DNA from: Bacteroidota bacterium
GTDB lineage: Bacteria > Bacteroidota > Bacteroidia > Sphingobacteriales > Sphingobacteriaceae
DNA: 64,000 bases
NCBI GenBank assembly: GCA_023427985.1
Contig: JAEYZM010000018.1
Coordinates: 186,001 to 250,000 of the forward strand
Direction of reading: 5' to 3'
Shown here piece by piece: positions 26,839 through 34,762 of the stretch (positions within the stretch are counted from its first letter, which is position 1; each line of letters begins with the position of its first letter). Under the pieces are notes generated by a model. That model ran no database searches. It saw only the letters and a program-made list of their open reading frames with translations, and was not told the origin of the DNA. The translations under genes were made by a program, and so were the position numbers.

Positions 26839-27540
26839 ATGCAAACAAATGATATGAACAACCCTAAACAGAAAGTCCTAATCGTTGACGACGAACCGGA
26901 TATCATAGAGTTGATTGAGTACAATCTAAAGAAAGAAGGTTATCAAGTATTAACTGCATCGAACGGATTGGAGGCTATACAAGTAGCTAAGAAAAATCTT
27001 CCCGAACTAATTATTCTTGACATTATGATGCCTAAATTGGATGGTATAGAAACATGCCGCCAGCTTAGAGCTATGCCAGAATTCAAAAATACATTTATGG
27101 TGTTCTTAACTGCGCGCTCAGAAGAGTATTCAGAGATTTCAGGTTTTAATGTTGGGGCCGATGATTACATTGCCAAGCCGATTAAGCCACGCGCATTGAT
27201 ATCGCGCATCAACGCCATCTTACGTAGAAACACGATGACGGAGACAGAGGTGGATAATAAATTAGAGATTGGTAATTTAGTAATTGACCGCGAAGCGTAT
27301 TTGGTATATCAAGATGGTAAGAAGATTGTGTTAGCGAAAAAAGAATTTGAACTCTTGTATTTATTAGCATCTAAGCCGGGTAAAGTATTCACTCGAGAGG
27401 TGATTTTAAATAATATTTGGGAAGATTCAGTAGTAGTAACCAATAGAACCATCGATGTACACATTCGTAAGTTAAGAGAAAAATTAGGTGATGATTATGT
27501 AACCACGGTGAAAGGCGTGGGTTATAAATTTGAAATCTAA
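26839..27540 (+). CDS. OmpR/PhoB-family response regulator
   Basis: A 233-aa two-domain regulator. The receiver domain has the acidic pocket VDDEPD, the phospho-acceptor Asp in LIILDIMMPKLDG and the Lys in IAKPIKPRAL. The C-terminal winged helix carries VFTREVILNNIW and TIDVHIRKLREKL, the PhoB-type DNA-binding helix. The start is ambiguous: a -7-like box TACTTTCG at 26831-26838 touches the first ATG, so the second ATG at 26854 (MNNPKQKVLIVDDE) may be the true start. The gene is followed 9 bp later by its kinase. Confidence 0.92.
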   Translation: MQTNDMNNPKQKVLIVDDEPDIIELIEYNLKKEGYQVLTASNGLEAIQVAKKNLPELIILDIMMPKLDGIETCRQLRAMPEFKNTFMVFLTARSEEYSEISGFNVGADDYIAKPIKPRALISRINAILRRNTMTETEVDNKLEIGNLVIDREAYLVYQDGKKIVLAKKEFELLYLLASKPGKVFTREVILNNIWEDSVVVTNRTIDVHIRKLREKLGDDYVTTVKGVGYKFEI

Positions 27541-27549
27541 TTTGATCTT

Positions 27550-28584
27550 ATGAGTAAGAAAAATCCTACCCCAAGAAGTATATCCTTTTACAGTTCATTA
27601 GCGCTGTCGTTATTGGTAGGATTAGTTTTGTATCTGATTTCTTTGAATCTTTCCGATTCGTTAATTATAGTAGGAGTAACTTTTGTGTTCTCCTACTTTA
27701 TTTTTTTATACGCTATAGAATTATTTATCTATAGGAAAATCAAATTGGTGTATAAGAACATTCACAGTTTGAAAGTACGCCGATTAGATCCGCGACCATC
27801 GGACTTCGACATGTCGGACCCCATCAACGAAATGGAAAAAGAAGTTCGCCGATGGGCAGAAGATGAAAGCAAGGAGATTGAGCAATTGCGAACCATGGAG
27901 CGTTACCGAAAAGAATTTTTAGGCAATGTATCGCATGAATTAAAGACCCCAATTTTTAATATTCAAGGTTATATCAATACTTTGATTGATGGTGCGGTGG
28001 ACGATCCAGAAGTTTCCATTCGATTTTTGAAAAAAGCAGCGAAGAGTACAGATCGTATTGCATCGCTCGTAGAAGACCTGGAATCCATTTCGCAAATAGA
28101 ATCGGGATTCATGACCATGGAGATGGAAGAGTTCGACATCAACGAGCTTATACACGATGTGTTTGAAAGTTTGTCGATGCGTGCCTCCGAAAAAAACATT
28201 CGTATCGATTTCAAAGAAGGTTGCGATGTGCCCTTTATGGTGGAAGCCGATAAAGATCGAATCCGACAAGTGATTGTAAATTTGATTGTCAATTCCATTA
28301 AGTACGGTAAAGAAAACGGATTTACCTTGGTGGGATTATACGATATGGATGAAAACGTATTGGTGGAAATTAGCGATAATGGAATTGGTATTGAAGAAGA
28401 ACATCTACCACGTTTGTTTGAAAGATTTTATCGTGTGGACAAAAGCCGTTCCCGCGATGCAGGTGGTACCGGCCTAGGTTTAGCCATCGCAAAACACATC
28501 ATAGAAGCCCACAATCAGACCATTAATGTTCGCAGCACAAAAGGAGTGGGGACTACTTTCGGTTTTACTCTGAAGAAGCTATAA
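27550..28584 (+). CDS. PhoR-like sensor histidine kinase
   Basis: A 344-aa kinase with two N-terminal transmembrane helices (about 10-60) and almost no periplasmic loop, then a short linker, a HisKA domain with the phospho-His in VSHELKTPIFNIQGY and a HATPase domain with N-box (NLIVNSIKYG), G1 (DNGIGI), F-box (LFERFYRVDK) and G2 (GGTGLGLAIAKHI). The tiny sensor loop suggests it works with a membrane partner, as PhoR does with the Pst/PhoU system; no pst genes are here. It forms a pair with the upstream regulator. Confidence 0.9.
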   Translation: MSKKNPTPRSISFYSSLALSLLVGLVLYLISLNLSDSLIIVGVTFVFSYFIFLYAIELFIYRKIKLVYKNIHSLKVRRLDPRPSDFDMSDPINEMEKEVRRWAEDESKEIEQLRTMERYRKEFLGNVSHELKTPIFNIQGYINTLIDGAVDDPEVSIRFLKKAAKSTDRIASLVEDLESISQIESGFMTMEMEEFDINELIHDVFESLSMRASEKNIRIDFKEGCDVPFMVEADKDRIRQVIVNLIVNSIKYGKENGFTLVGLYDMDENVLVEISDNGIGIEEEHLPRLFERFYRVDKSRSRDAGGTGLGLAIAKHIIEAHNQTINVRSTKGVGTTFGFTLKKL

Positions 28585-28626
28585 AAGAAAATCGAAATTC
28601 GAAAAAGATAAAATGTAGTATAGACT

Positions 28627-29247
28627 TTAGATGGAAATTTTCTTAATATTAAATTCTAGCATCTTTTCAATTAAACCAAAAGGTATTTCTTCGTTTAATG
28701 GAAATTGTACCGAACCTTTTCCTTGCTTGTAGTTTTTTAATTCCTTTTTAAAAGCTTCGTGAGCATTGGGAGTTGCATAGATGCCAATATGGTGATCGTA
28801 AGCGGCAAAATACATCAGGGGTTTTTTCTTAAACTTATATGCGGGCATACCGTAGGACATAGACTCTACAATTTCTTGATGATATTCTAAGATTAATTTT
28901 CTTAAATTTTTTAATATAATTTGAGTGGATTTTGGAAATTTAGAAATATAATTTTCAACTTCATCTTCTTTCAGTACTTTAAAAGATAAACCCTCAGCTT
29001 TTAAACATTTTTTTAAAATGGGAATACTAGAAGGTCCCAAACTATGTAGTTTCAATAATTCTGTTTCAGTAAAAGTGGACAATATTTTTAGTGAGTCAAC
29101 TTTTGCATTTTCAAGAGCTCTACGAGCTGGGGCAGCTAGTAAGGACAAGAAACCATCTTTGGGTTTTTTCATCGCTTCGCATTTTGGACAAGTAGGGCAG
29201 TCGCTCGTTTTGAAAAATACATGTCCGTTCTTACAAGTCTTTTTCAT
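28627..29247 (-). CDS. Three-part protein: zinc ribbon, HhH/alpha-CTD-like segment and DUF1801
   Basis: A 206-aa protein. Residues about 5-25 form a Cys cluster (CKNGHVFFKTSDCPTCPKCE). Residues about 38-85 look like the helix-hairpin-helix of RNA polymerase alpha-CTD (LHSLGPSSIPILKKCLKAEG). From about 95 to 206 there is a DUF1801/YdhG domain (ESMSYGMPAYKFKKKPLMYF and the Pro/Phe-rich end). DUF1801 proteins include putative iron chaperones, but the biochemical role is unsettled. It converges with the histidine kinase gene and is divergent from an oxidoreductase gene. Confidence 0.75.
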   Translation of the reverse strand: MKKTCKNGHVFFKTSDCPTCPKCEAMKKPKDGFLSLLAAPARRALENAKVDSLKILSTFTETELLKLHSLGPSSIPILKKCLKAEGLSFKVLKEDEVENYISKFPKSTQIILKNLRKLILEYHQEIVESMSYGMPAYKFKKKPLMYFAAYDHHIGIYATPNAHEAFKKELKNYKQGKGSVQFPLNEEIPFGLIEKMLEFNIKKISI

Positions 29248-29268
29248 GAATTATTTTTAGTTTATTTG

Positions 29269-29312
29269 TTAACCTAAGTTAAGCATTATTGATATAAACA
29301 CATCTAATTTTG
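29269..29312 (+). promoter_or_regulatory. Dyad and -7 box upstream of the MDR oxidoreductase
   Basis: TTAAC-N4-GTTAA at 29269-29282 is a short dyad in the divergent region, and TAATTTTG at 29305-29312 matches the -7 consensus, 22 nt before the chosen start. No convincing TTTG is at the expected -33 distance. The dyad could be an operator for either gene. Confidence 0.35.
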
Positions 29313-29334
29313 TAATTGAAATTAAATGATAATT

Positions 29335-30255
29335 ATGAAAGCAGCAATTTGTACAGCATATGGAGGGCCAGAAGTAATTCAAATATTAGAAGCTCCAAAG
29401 CCAAAAGTAAAAGCAAATCACGTATTAGTGAAAATTCATGCATCGGCTGTAAATTCTGGCGATGCACGAGTGCGTGGTTTGCAGGTTTCTGGAATATTAA
29501 GGTTGTTTATGCGATTAGTTCTTGGCATTACCAAACCTCGTAAAGCTATTTTAGGTACTGTGTATGCAGGAGTGGTAGAAGCTGTAGGAGTAGGTGTTAT
29601 TAAATATAAAATAGGAGATGAGGTATACGGATTAACAGGCTTTAATTTTGGTGGACATGCCGAATTCATTGCTGTAAATGAAAATTCGGTGATGTATTAC
29701 AAACCCAAGAATGCAAGTTTCGAAGAAGCAGCTGCTATTGCATTCGGTGGACAAACTGCCCATTATTTTTTACATAAGAGTAGATTATCAGCTACTGCTC
29801 ATATGAAAGTGCTCATTTATGGAGCAAGTGGATCTGTTGGCTCAGCGGCATTACAAATCGCACAATATTATCAAGCCGATGTAACGGCAGTATGTTCAGA
29901 AAGCTCGAATGCATTTGTTCAACAAATAGGTGTGCAAAAAATTATAAATTATGAAAAGACTAATTTAACTTCAATAAAGGAGAAGTATGATTTGATTTTT
30001 GATGCACATGGTTCAATCAAGAAAGGTAATATTCAACATTTACTAAGTCCAAATGCTCATTTTTTCAGTGTAGGTGCAATGGATTACGCTAAAGAATCCA
30101 TTGATCAATTAAAATTTTTAAATCATTTATTTGAGTCTGGTAAATATCAAGTTTGTATCGATAAGAGTTATTCTTTAGATGATATTGTGGAAGCGCATCG
30201 TTACGTTGATACAGGGAAGAAGAAAGGGAATGTTGTGTTAAAAATAATAAATTAA
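29335..30255 (+). CDS. Zinc-independent MDR NAD(P)H:quinone oxidoreductase-like protein
   Basis: A 306-aa medium-chain dehydrogenase/reductase. The N-terminal GroES-like domain begins MKAAICTAYGGPEVI and has KIHASAVNSGDARVRG; the Rossmann domain has VLIYGASGSVGSAALQIA. The catalytic zinc ligands of alcohol dehydrogenases are not evident, which fits the quinone-oxidoreductase subgroup. The substrate is unknown. I start at the ATG at 29335, the normal family start; an in-frame ATG nine bases upstream is possible. It stands alone. Confidence 0.85.
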   Translation: MKAAICTAYGGPEVIQILEAPKPKVKANHVLVKIHASAVNSGDARVRGLQVSGILRLFMRLVLGITKPRKAILGTVYAGVVEAVGVGVIKYKIGDEVYGLTGFNFGGHAEFIAVNENSVMYYKPKNASFEEAAAIAFGGQTAHYFLHKSRLSATAHMKVLIYGASGSVGSAALQIAQYYQADVTAVCSESSNAFVQQIGVQKIINYEKTNLTSIKEKYDLIFDAHGSIKKGNIQHLLSPNAHFFSVGAMDYAKESIDQLKFLNHLFESGKYQVCIDKSYSLDDIVEAHRYVDTGKKKGNVVLKIIN

Positions 30256-30284
30256 TTACCTCCGAACCATTATTGTGATTTATA

Positions 30285-31244
30285 TTAAAAATAGTAAGCT
30301 AACATCAATTGTTGTGTAATCTGTACTCTGTTTAAAATGTCGTCATCGTATATCATTTGGTGTGTAAGCATAGTCTTCATATGTTTACTAACTTTGAATG
30401 ACAAAATAGTTCGACTTTCTATATCTAAATGCTGGTAACGATCTTCTTGCATAAAATATCTACTCTTGTGCTCTATGTCTATATTTTTGCTTAAACCCTT
30501 TGTCACTTCTATACTTAAATGAAATCCATATTCTATTAATTCATGTTTACCTGAAGGTACTTTAAATAAGATGTCCTTTTTATGAATTTTATAGAGTTCT
30601 TGGTTTTTTACAATACTCATTTTGAATCCACTCAATCCCACACCAATTTTGTATAGCTTTTTTCTTTTAATTTCAAATCCAATATGAAAGTTGATGTATG
30701 CCGGACTAAAAAAACCAGACTGAATTAGCATGGTGTCTTTACCATTCCTGCGATACATTTTATGTGTATCATTGAATTGAGATTGGAATTTAAGCAATGC
30801 TTGTAAATCGATATTTTTTGTTAAATGCCTATTCCATTTTGATTGGAATGCCAATTCATCGTCCGATTTTTGTCGAACCAGTTCTTTGTGTTTGATTATT
30901 CCATATCGTAAAGTTAGCTTTTGCTCTTGAAATAACTTCCTGGTATTAGTTTTAAAGTAGGGTTCTAATTCCCACAAAAATGAAAAATTATTTTCTCCTG
31001 CTTTCTGCCAGTCGCGATAAGTTGATGTGCTGATGCTGAAAAAACCGTTCCCCCATAAAACTATATAATAGGTTTCAATACTGTCTTCTAATTTAATGCT
31101 AGATTTATTCTTAATATTTATTGTTGAATCAATTAATGTTTGATTGATGCTATATGGAAAAGAATTTAACGAATAACATAAACAGTATAAAAAAGCAATG
31201 TGTTTAATCCATCGTACTGAGCACCACATGACACTTACCTTCAA
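30285..31244 (-). CDS. DUF3078-like outer-membrane protein
   Basis: A 319-aa exported protein: hydrophobic N-terminus (about 13-30), then a mature part with many Tyr/Phe/Lys-rich beta strands and a C-terminal strand ending LAYYF. The segment WGNGFFSISTSTYRDWQKAG followed by ENNFSF is characteristic of Bacteroidota DUF3078-type proteins (Asn/Trp opening, then a barrel). The function is unknown. The start is uncertain (31244 or an internal ATG at 31229); either overlaps the upstream small gene by 26-41 bp, suggesting coupled expression. Confidence 0.6.
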   Translation of the reverse strand: MKVSVMWCSVRWIKHIAFLYCLCYSLNSFPYSINQTLIDSTINIKNKSSIKLEDSIETYYIVLWGNGFFSISTSTYRDWQKAGENNFSFLWELEPYFKTNTRKLFQEQKLTLRYGIIKHKELVRQKSDDELAFQSKWNRHLTKNIDLQALLKFQSQFNDTHKMYRRNGKDTMLIQSGFFSPAYINFHIGFEIKRKKLYKIGVGLSGFKMSIVKNQELYKIHKKDILFKVPSGKHELIEYGFHLSIEVTKGLSKNIDIEHKSRYFMQEDRYQHLDIESRTILSFKVSKHMKTMLTHQMIYDDDILNRVQITQQLMLAYYF

Positions 31245-31578
31245 TATTCAATGGGTATTCTCCTTTTAGGATTTTCATGCTAGGCTCAACATTCGACAGT
31301 TCGTGAGGGATGGGGTAGTCCATTGTAAAAATCACCACTTCGTTCTCTACAATAATGCCCAGTGTTCGGTCGCTCTGTATTCCCTGCTCGGCTTCACTCA
31401 ATTCGGCAAATACTCGCTTTCCATCTTCAATCGACTTAACGTCATCTTCCGATGCCAAACAAATGCGCTTTGTATGTTCCCTGTTTATAAAGAAACACAA
31501 AGGCTTAACTGCAATACTTTTCGTAAACGATAGAATGATTATCCCAATCACTGCCACCAACACCACACGTCCCATCAT
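31204..31578 (-). CDS. Small membrane-anchored or exported protein of unknown function
   Basis: A 124-aa protein with one N-terminal hydrophobic segment (about 4-18) and a short soluble part. I do not recognise a family. Two cysteines are near residues 28 and 41 and one near 117. Its 3' end overlaps the DUF3078-like gene, so the two are probably one transcript. The CTGCA-N4-TGCAG palindrome at 31631-31644 lies 53 bp upstream. It is real by its context, length and coding-like composition, but no function can be given. Confidence 0.5.
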   Translation of the reverse strand: MMGRVVLVAVIGIIILSFTKSIAVKPLCFFINREHTKRICLASEDDVKSIEDGKRVFAELSEAEQGIQSDRTLGIIVENEVVIFTMDYPIPHELSNVEPSMKILKGEYPLNIEGKCHVVLSTMD

Positions 31579-31630
31579 ATATATATTGTTTTGATATTGT
31601 AAATTTCCTCATTATTTTTTTCAATTGGAA

Positions 31631-31644
31631 CTGCACATATGCAG
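31631..31644. promoter_or_regulatory. Second CTGCA-N4-TGCAG palindrome
   Basis: CTGCACATATGCAG lies in the divergent region between the small exported protein and the efflux adaptor. It has the same half-sites and spacing as 18586-18599. It is a candidate operator. Confidence 0.4.
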
Positions 31645-31711
31645 GTTCTTTTATTATGGATGATAAATCATCGGAGATGATTATTATCATATTTTTGCTC
31701 TATTATTTAGG

Positions 31712-31719
31712 TATATTTG
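31712..31719 (+). promoter_or_regulatory. -7 box for the adaptor-permease-ATPase operon
   Basis: TATATTTG matches TAnnTTTG and ends 17 nt before the chosen start (31737). A TTTG at 31694-31697 is only 14 bp upstream, shorter than the usual spacer. Confidence 0.45.
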
Positions 31720-31736
31720 TACATACTCACAGCACT

Positions 31737-32825
31737 ATGAGAAAAATCCCAATTCTGCTGATCTTCTTTATTTATGCCTGCAGTTCTAAAAATGAACAAA
31801 GTCCTGTATTAATTAAAGACATTCATGAAACTGTTTATGCTTCAGGTAGTGTTTACCCTTTTGAAGAATATAAAGTTTCGGCCAATGCCGATGGTTTTAT
31901 TACTAAGTTATTAGTTGCAGAAGGCGATACAATCCGTAAAGGACAAGAGATCATGATCATCGAACAAGATGTGCAAAAAGCCCGACTAGAAAGCGCAAGT
32001 AAGGCCTATGATATAGCAAAATCAAATGCCTCAATACAATCGCCTGTTTTGTCGGAATTTCAATATCAACTAAACACGCTTTCTCAGAAGTGTCAGGTCG
32101 ATTCATTAAATTACATCCGATTTAAAAACTTATATGAACAAAACGCTTGCTCAAAGGTGGATTTTGAAAAAGCTAAATTGCAATACATCGCCACACAAAA
32201 TGATTTAAAATCCAAGCAAAATGCGTATAAGAAATTAAAGAATCAGCTCGACTTGGAATTGAAGAATGCCGAAGCTCAAAAGCGTATCAATACGTATGAC
32301 GAAGAAAATTACACTTTGAAAAGTACAATGGACGGAATGGTTTACGAACTTTTGAAGGAACCAGGTGAGGCGGTTCGTAGATCGGAAAATTTAGCAGTTA
32401 TTGGTACTTACAACAAACAAAAAATCCAACTCGTTATTGACGAATTAGATATTTTAAAAATAAAACCTCAGCAAAAAGTATATGTGAAAGTGGATATGTT
32501 CAAGGATAAAACTTTTGAGGCAGTGGTAACTAAAGTATATCCAAAATTGAATAAGTTAGATCAGTCTTTTCGGGCCGATGCAGAATTTGTTAATGACAGG
32601 GTACCGAATTTATATGGTTTGAGTTTGGAGGCGAATATTTTGATTTCTGAACGAAAACAAATTATTGCTATTCCTAAGGATTTTCTAATAGGAAATGACA
32701 GTGTGCTTGTGAAACGCTCTAATGCCGAAATAAAAACAATTAAAATAATAAAAGGTATTGAAGACTTTGATTTTGTTGAAGTAGTGTCAGGATTAAAGAA
32801 AGACGATATCATTATTAAACCCTAA
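31737..32825 (+). CDS. HlyD/MacA-type periplasmic adaptor lipoprotein
   Basis: A 362-aa membrane-fusion protein. It starts at MRKIPILLIFFIYACSS, a lipoprotein signal with the acylated Cys near residue 15; upstream in-frame codons would bury the signal and overlap the promoter. The first half of the biotinyl-lipoyl-like domain (VLIKDIHETVYASGSVYPFE) is followed by a long coiled-coil (about 75-185) and the second lipoyl half (LKSTMDGMVYELLKEPGEAV), then a beta-barrel. It bridges the downstream ABC permease to an outer-membrane exit duct not encoded here. It heads a three-gene operon. Confidence 0.85.
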   Translation: MRKIPILLIFFIYACSSKNEQSPVLIKDIHETVYASGSVYPFEEYKVSANADGFITKLLVAEGDTIRKGQEIMIIEQDVQKARLESASKAYDIAKSNASIQSPVLSEFQYQLNTLSQKCQVDSLNYIRFKNLYEQNACSKVDFEKAKLQYIATQNDLKSKQNAYKKLKNQLDLELKNAEAQKRINTYDEENYTLKSTMDGMVYELLKEPGEAVRRSENLAVIGTYNKQKIQLVIDELDILKIKPQQKVYVKVDMFKDKTFEAVVTKVYPKLNKLDQSFRADAEFVNDRVPNLYGLSLEANILISERKQIIAIPKDFLIGNDSVLVKRSNAEIKTIKIIKGIEDFDFVEVVSGLKKDDIIIKP

Positions 32826-34081
32826 TGTCGCTAAGGCTAAATATAGAGATTGCTAGAACACATTTGTTGGCTAAACGCAAGCAAACTATCATCGCATCAT
32901 TGGGAGTAACTTTTGGTATTGCAATGTTTATTCTGATGATTAGTTTTATGACGGGTGTGAATAAATTGTTGGAAGAAACATCATTAACAAATACACCTCA
33001 TATTCGAATTTATCAGGATGTAGAAATTCATAGGAAAAATATTGTCGATGATTTGTTTTCATCGGAAAACGATTGGAATGTAGTATCTCATCAAAAACCC
33101 AAGCAACAGCAAATTAATATCAAAAATGGCTTTTTAATTGCGAATCAAATTAAACAAGATCCAGCAGTAATGGGTGTTTCTATCCAATTAAGCTCTCAAG
33201 TCTTTTATAATTATGGACCCAGCCCTATACCTGGTTCTATTGTGGGAGTGAATATTCTCGATGAGGATCGTTTGTACGATCTTCGTTCTAAGATAAAGGG
33301 TGCTAGTATCGAAGATTTAATGCGAACTAAAGATGGGATTTTAATTGGTAAGGGGCTAGCAGATAAAATGAATTTAAAGATGGGCGATAAAGTGAATGTG
33401 ACAACACCTCAAGGAGGAACACGGCTTTTGCGTATAGTAGGTATTTTTAAAACGGGAATAGGAGCAATAGATAATATTCGATCGTATGCGAATATCTCAT
33501 TGGTTCAAAGTTTGTTGAATAAGGATAATAAATACATTACAGACATACATGTGAAATTAAACGATTTAAGTCGAGCAAAAGAATTGGCCACGGTTTATAA
33601 ATCTAGATATACATACAAAGCAGAAGACTGGGAGACTGCGAATGCAACCATTTTATCGTCTTTTATTATCCGAAATGTGTTGACAATGGTTGTTGTCTCT
33701 ACATTGTTAATTGTGGCTGGATTTGGGATATACAATATAATGAACATGACAATTTATGATAAGATGAAGGATATCGCAATATTAAAAGCAACTGGGTTTG
33801 AGCGTAGAGATATTGTTCAAGTTTTTTTGTTTCAAGCTGTGTTTATTGGTTTGATGGGTGGAATAGCAGGATTAAGTTTAGGATTTATATTGTCTTATAC
33901 ATTATCCAAAACCCCTTTCGATGCAGGTGAATTTTTGTCGGTTGATACTTTCCCGGTTAACATGGATCCCAAGTTTTATATTTTTGGATTGTTGTTTGGC
34001 GTTTTGACAACCATACTTGCTGGCTACTTTCCTTCACGCAAAGCCTCAAAGATTGATCCTGTTGCAATATTAAGAGGGTAA
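32825..34081 (+). CDS. FtsX/MacB-type ABC permease
   Basis: A 418-aa permease with an N-terminal helix (about 20-42), a periplasmic domain (about 45-270) and three C-terminal helices. The coupling stretch MTIYDKMKDIAILKATGFER and the end DPVAILRG are family-typical. It shares one base with the adaptor stop and one with the ATPase start (TAATG), so the three are translationally coupled. The order adaptor-permease-ATPase resembles DevBCA/MacAB-type exporters of lipids, peptides or drugs. The substrate is unknown. Confidence 0.87.
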   Translation: MSLRLNIEIARTHLLAKRKQTIIASLGVTFGIAMFILMISFMTGVNKLLEETSLTNTPHIRIYQDVEIHRKNIVDDLFSSENDWNVVSHQKPKQQQINIKNGFLIANQIKQDPAVMGVSIQLSSQVFYNYGPSPIPGSIVGVNILDEDRLYDLRSKIKGASIEDLMRTKDGILIGKGLADKMNLKMGDKVNVTTPQGGTRLLRIVGIFKTGIGAIDNIRSYANISLVQSLLNKDNKYITDIHVKLNDLSRAKELATVYKSRYTYKAEDWETANATILSSFIIRNVLTMVVVSTLLIVAGFGIYNIMNMTIYDKMKDIAILKATGFERRDIVQVFLFQAVFIGLMGGIAGLSLGFILSYTLSKTPFDAGEFLSVDTFPVNMDPKFYIFGLLFGVLTTILAGYFPSRKASKIDPVAILRG

Positions 34082-34755
34082 TGGAAAAGATATTAGAAGC
34101 ATATAATATTTCAAAGTATTTCTACGAGCCCGAAAAATTTCAGGTTTTAAAGGAACTTAATTTTAGTATCAATAAAGGAGAATTTCTGTCGATTGTTGGT
34201 AAGTCTGGATGTGGTAAGTCGACCTTGTTGTATGTGCTCTCCACGATGGACACTGATTACGAAGGAGATTTGAAAATGTTGGGCGAATCATTGAAACATA
34301 AATCTCAAAATGAACTCTCGCAATTTCGAAATGCGCATATAGGATTTGTATTTCAATTTCATTTTTTACTGCCCGAATTCAGTGTCTTACAAAATGTGAT
34401 GATACCAGCACTCAAACTTAACAGATACTCTAAAGAAGAGATTGAATTTAGAGCTATAGCTAAATTAGAACTATTAGGACTTAAAGATCAAGCCTTAAAA
34501 GCAGCCAATAAATTATCGGGCGGACAACAACAGCGTGTAGCCATTGCTCGTGCTCTGATTAACGATCCAAGTATAATTATGGGCGACGAACCTACTGGCA
34601 ACCTAGATAAGAAAAATTCTCAATTGGTGTTTGATATACTTTCGGAACTTTCTAAAGAGCAAAAACAAACCATAATTACGGTTACTCATGATCCCGATTT
34701 TGCTGCTAATTGCGATCGAATAATAACTATGGAAGATGGTAGAATTGTTTCTTAA
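34081..34755 (+). CDS. ABC exporter ATPase (DevA/LolD type)
   Basis: A 224-aa ATPase with Walker A GKSGCGKST (about residue 40), signature LSGGQQQRVAIARAL, Walker B GDEPTGNLD and the H-loop in VTHDPDF. It is the partner of the adjacent permease. The start codon overlaps the permease stop by one base. The gene ends 8 bp before the convergent T9SS cargo gene, with no obvious terminator between them. Confidence 0.9.
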   Translation: MEKILEAYNISKYFYEPEKFQVLKELNFSINKGEFLSIVGKSGCGKSTLLYVLSTMDTDYEGDLKMLGESLKHKSQNELSQFRNAHIGFVFQFHFLLPEFSVLQNVMIPALKLNRYSKEEIEFRAIAKLELLGLKDQALKAANKLSGGQQQRVAIARALINDPSIIMGDEPTGNLDKKNSQLVFDILSELSKEQKQTIITVTHDPDFAANCDRIITMEDGRIVS

Positions 34756-34762
34756 TAATTTA

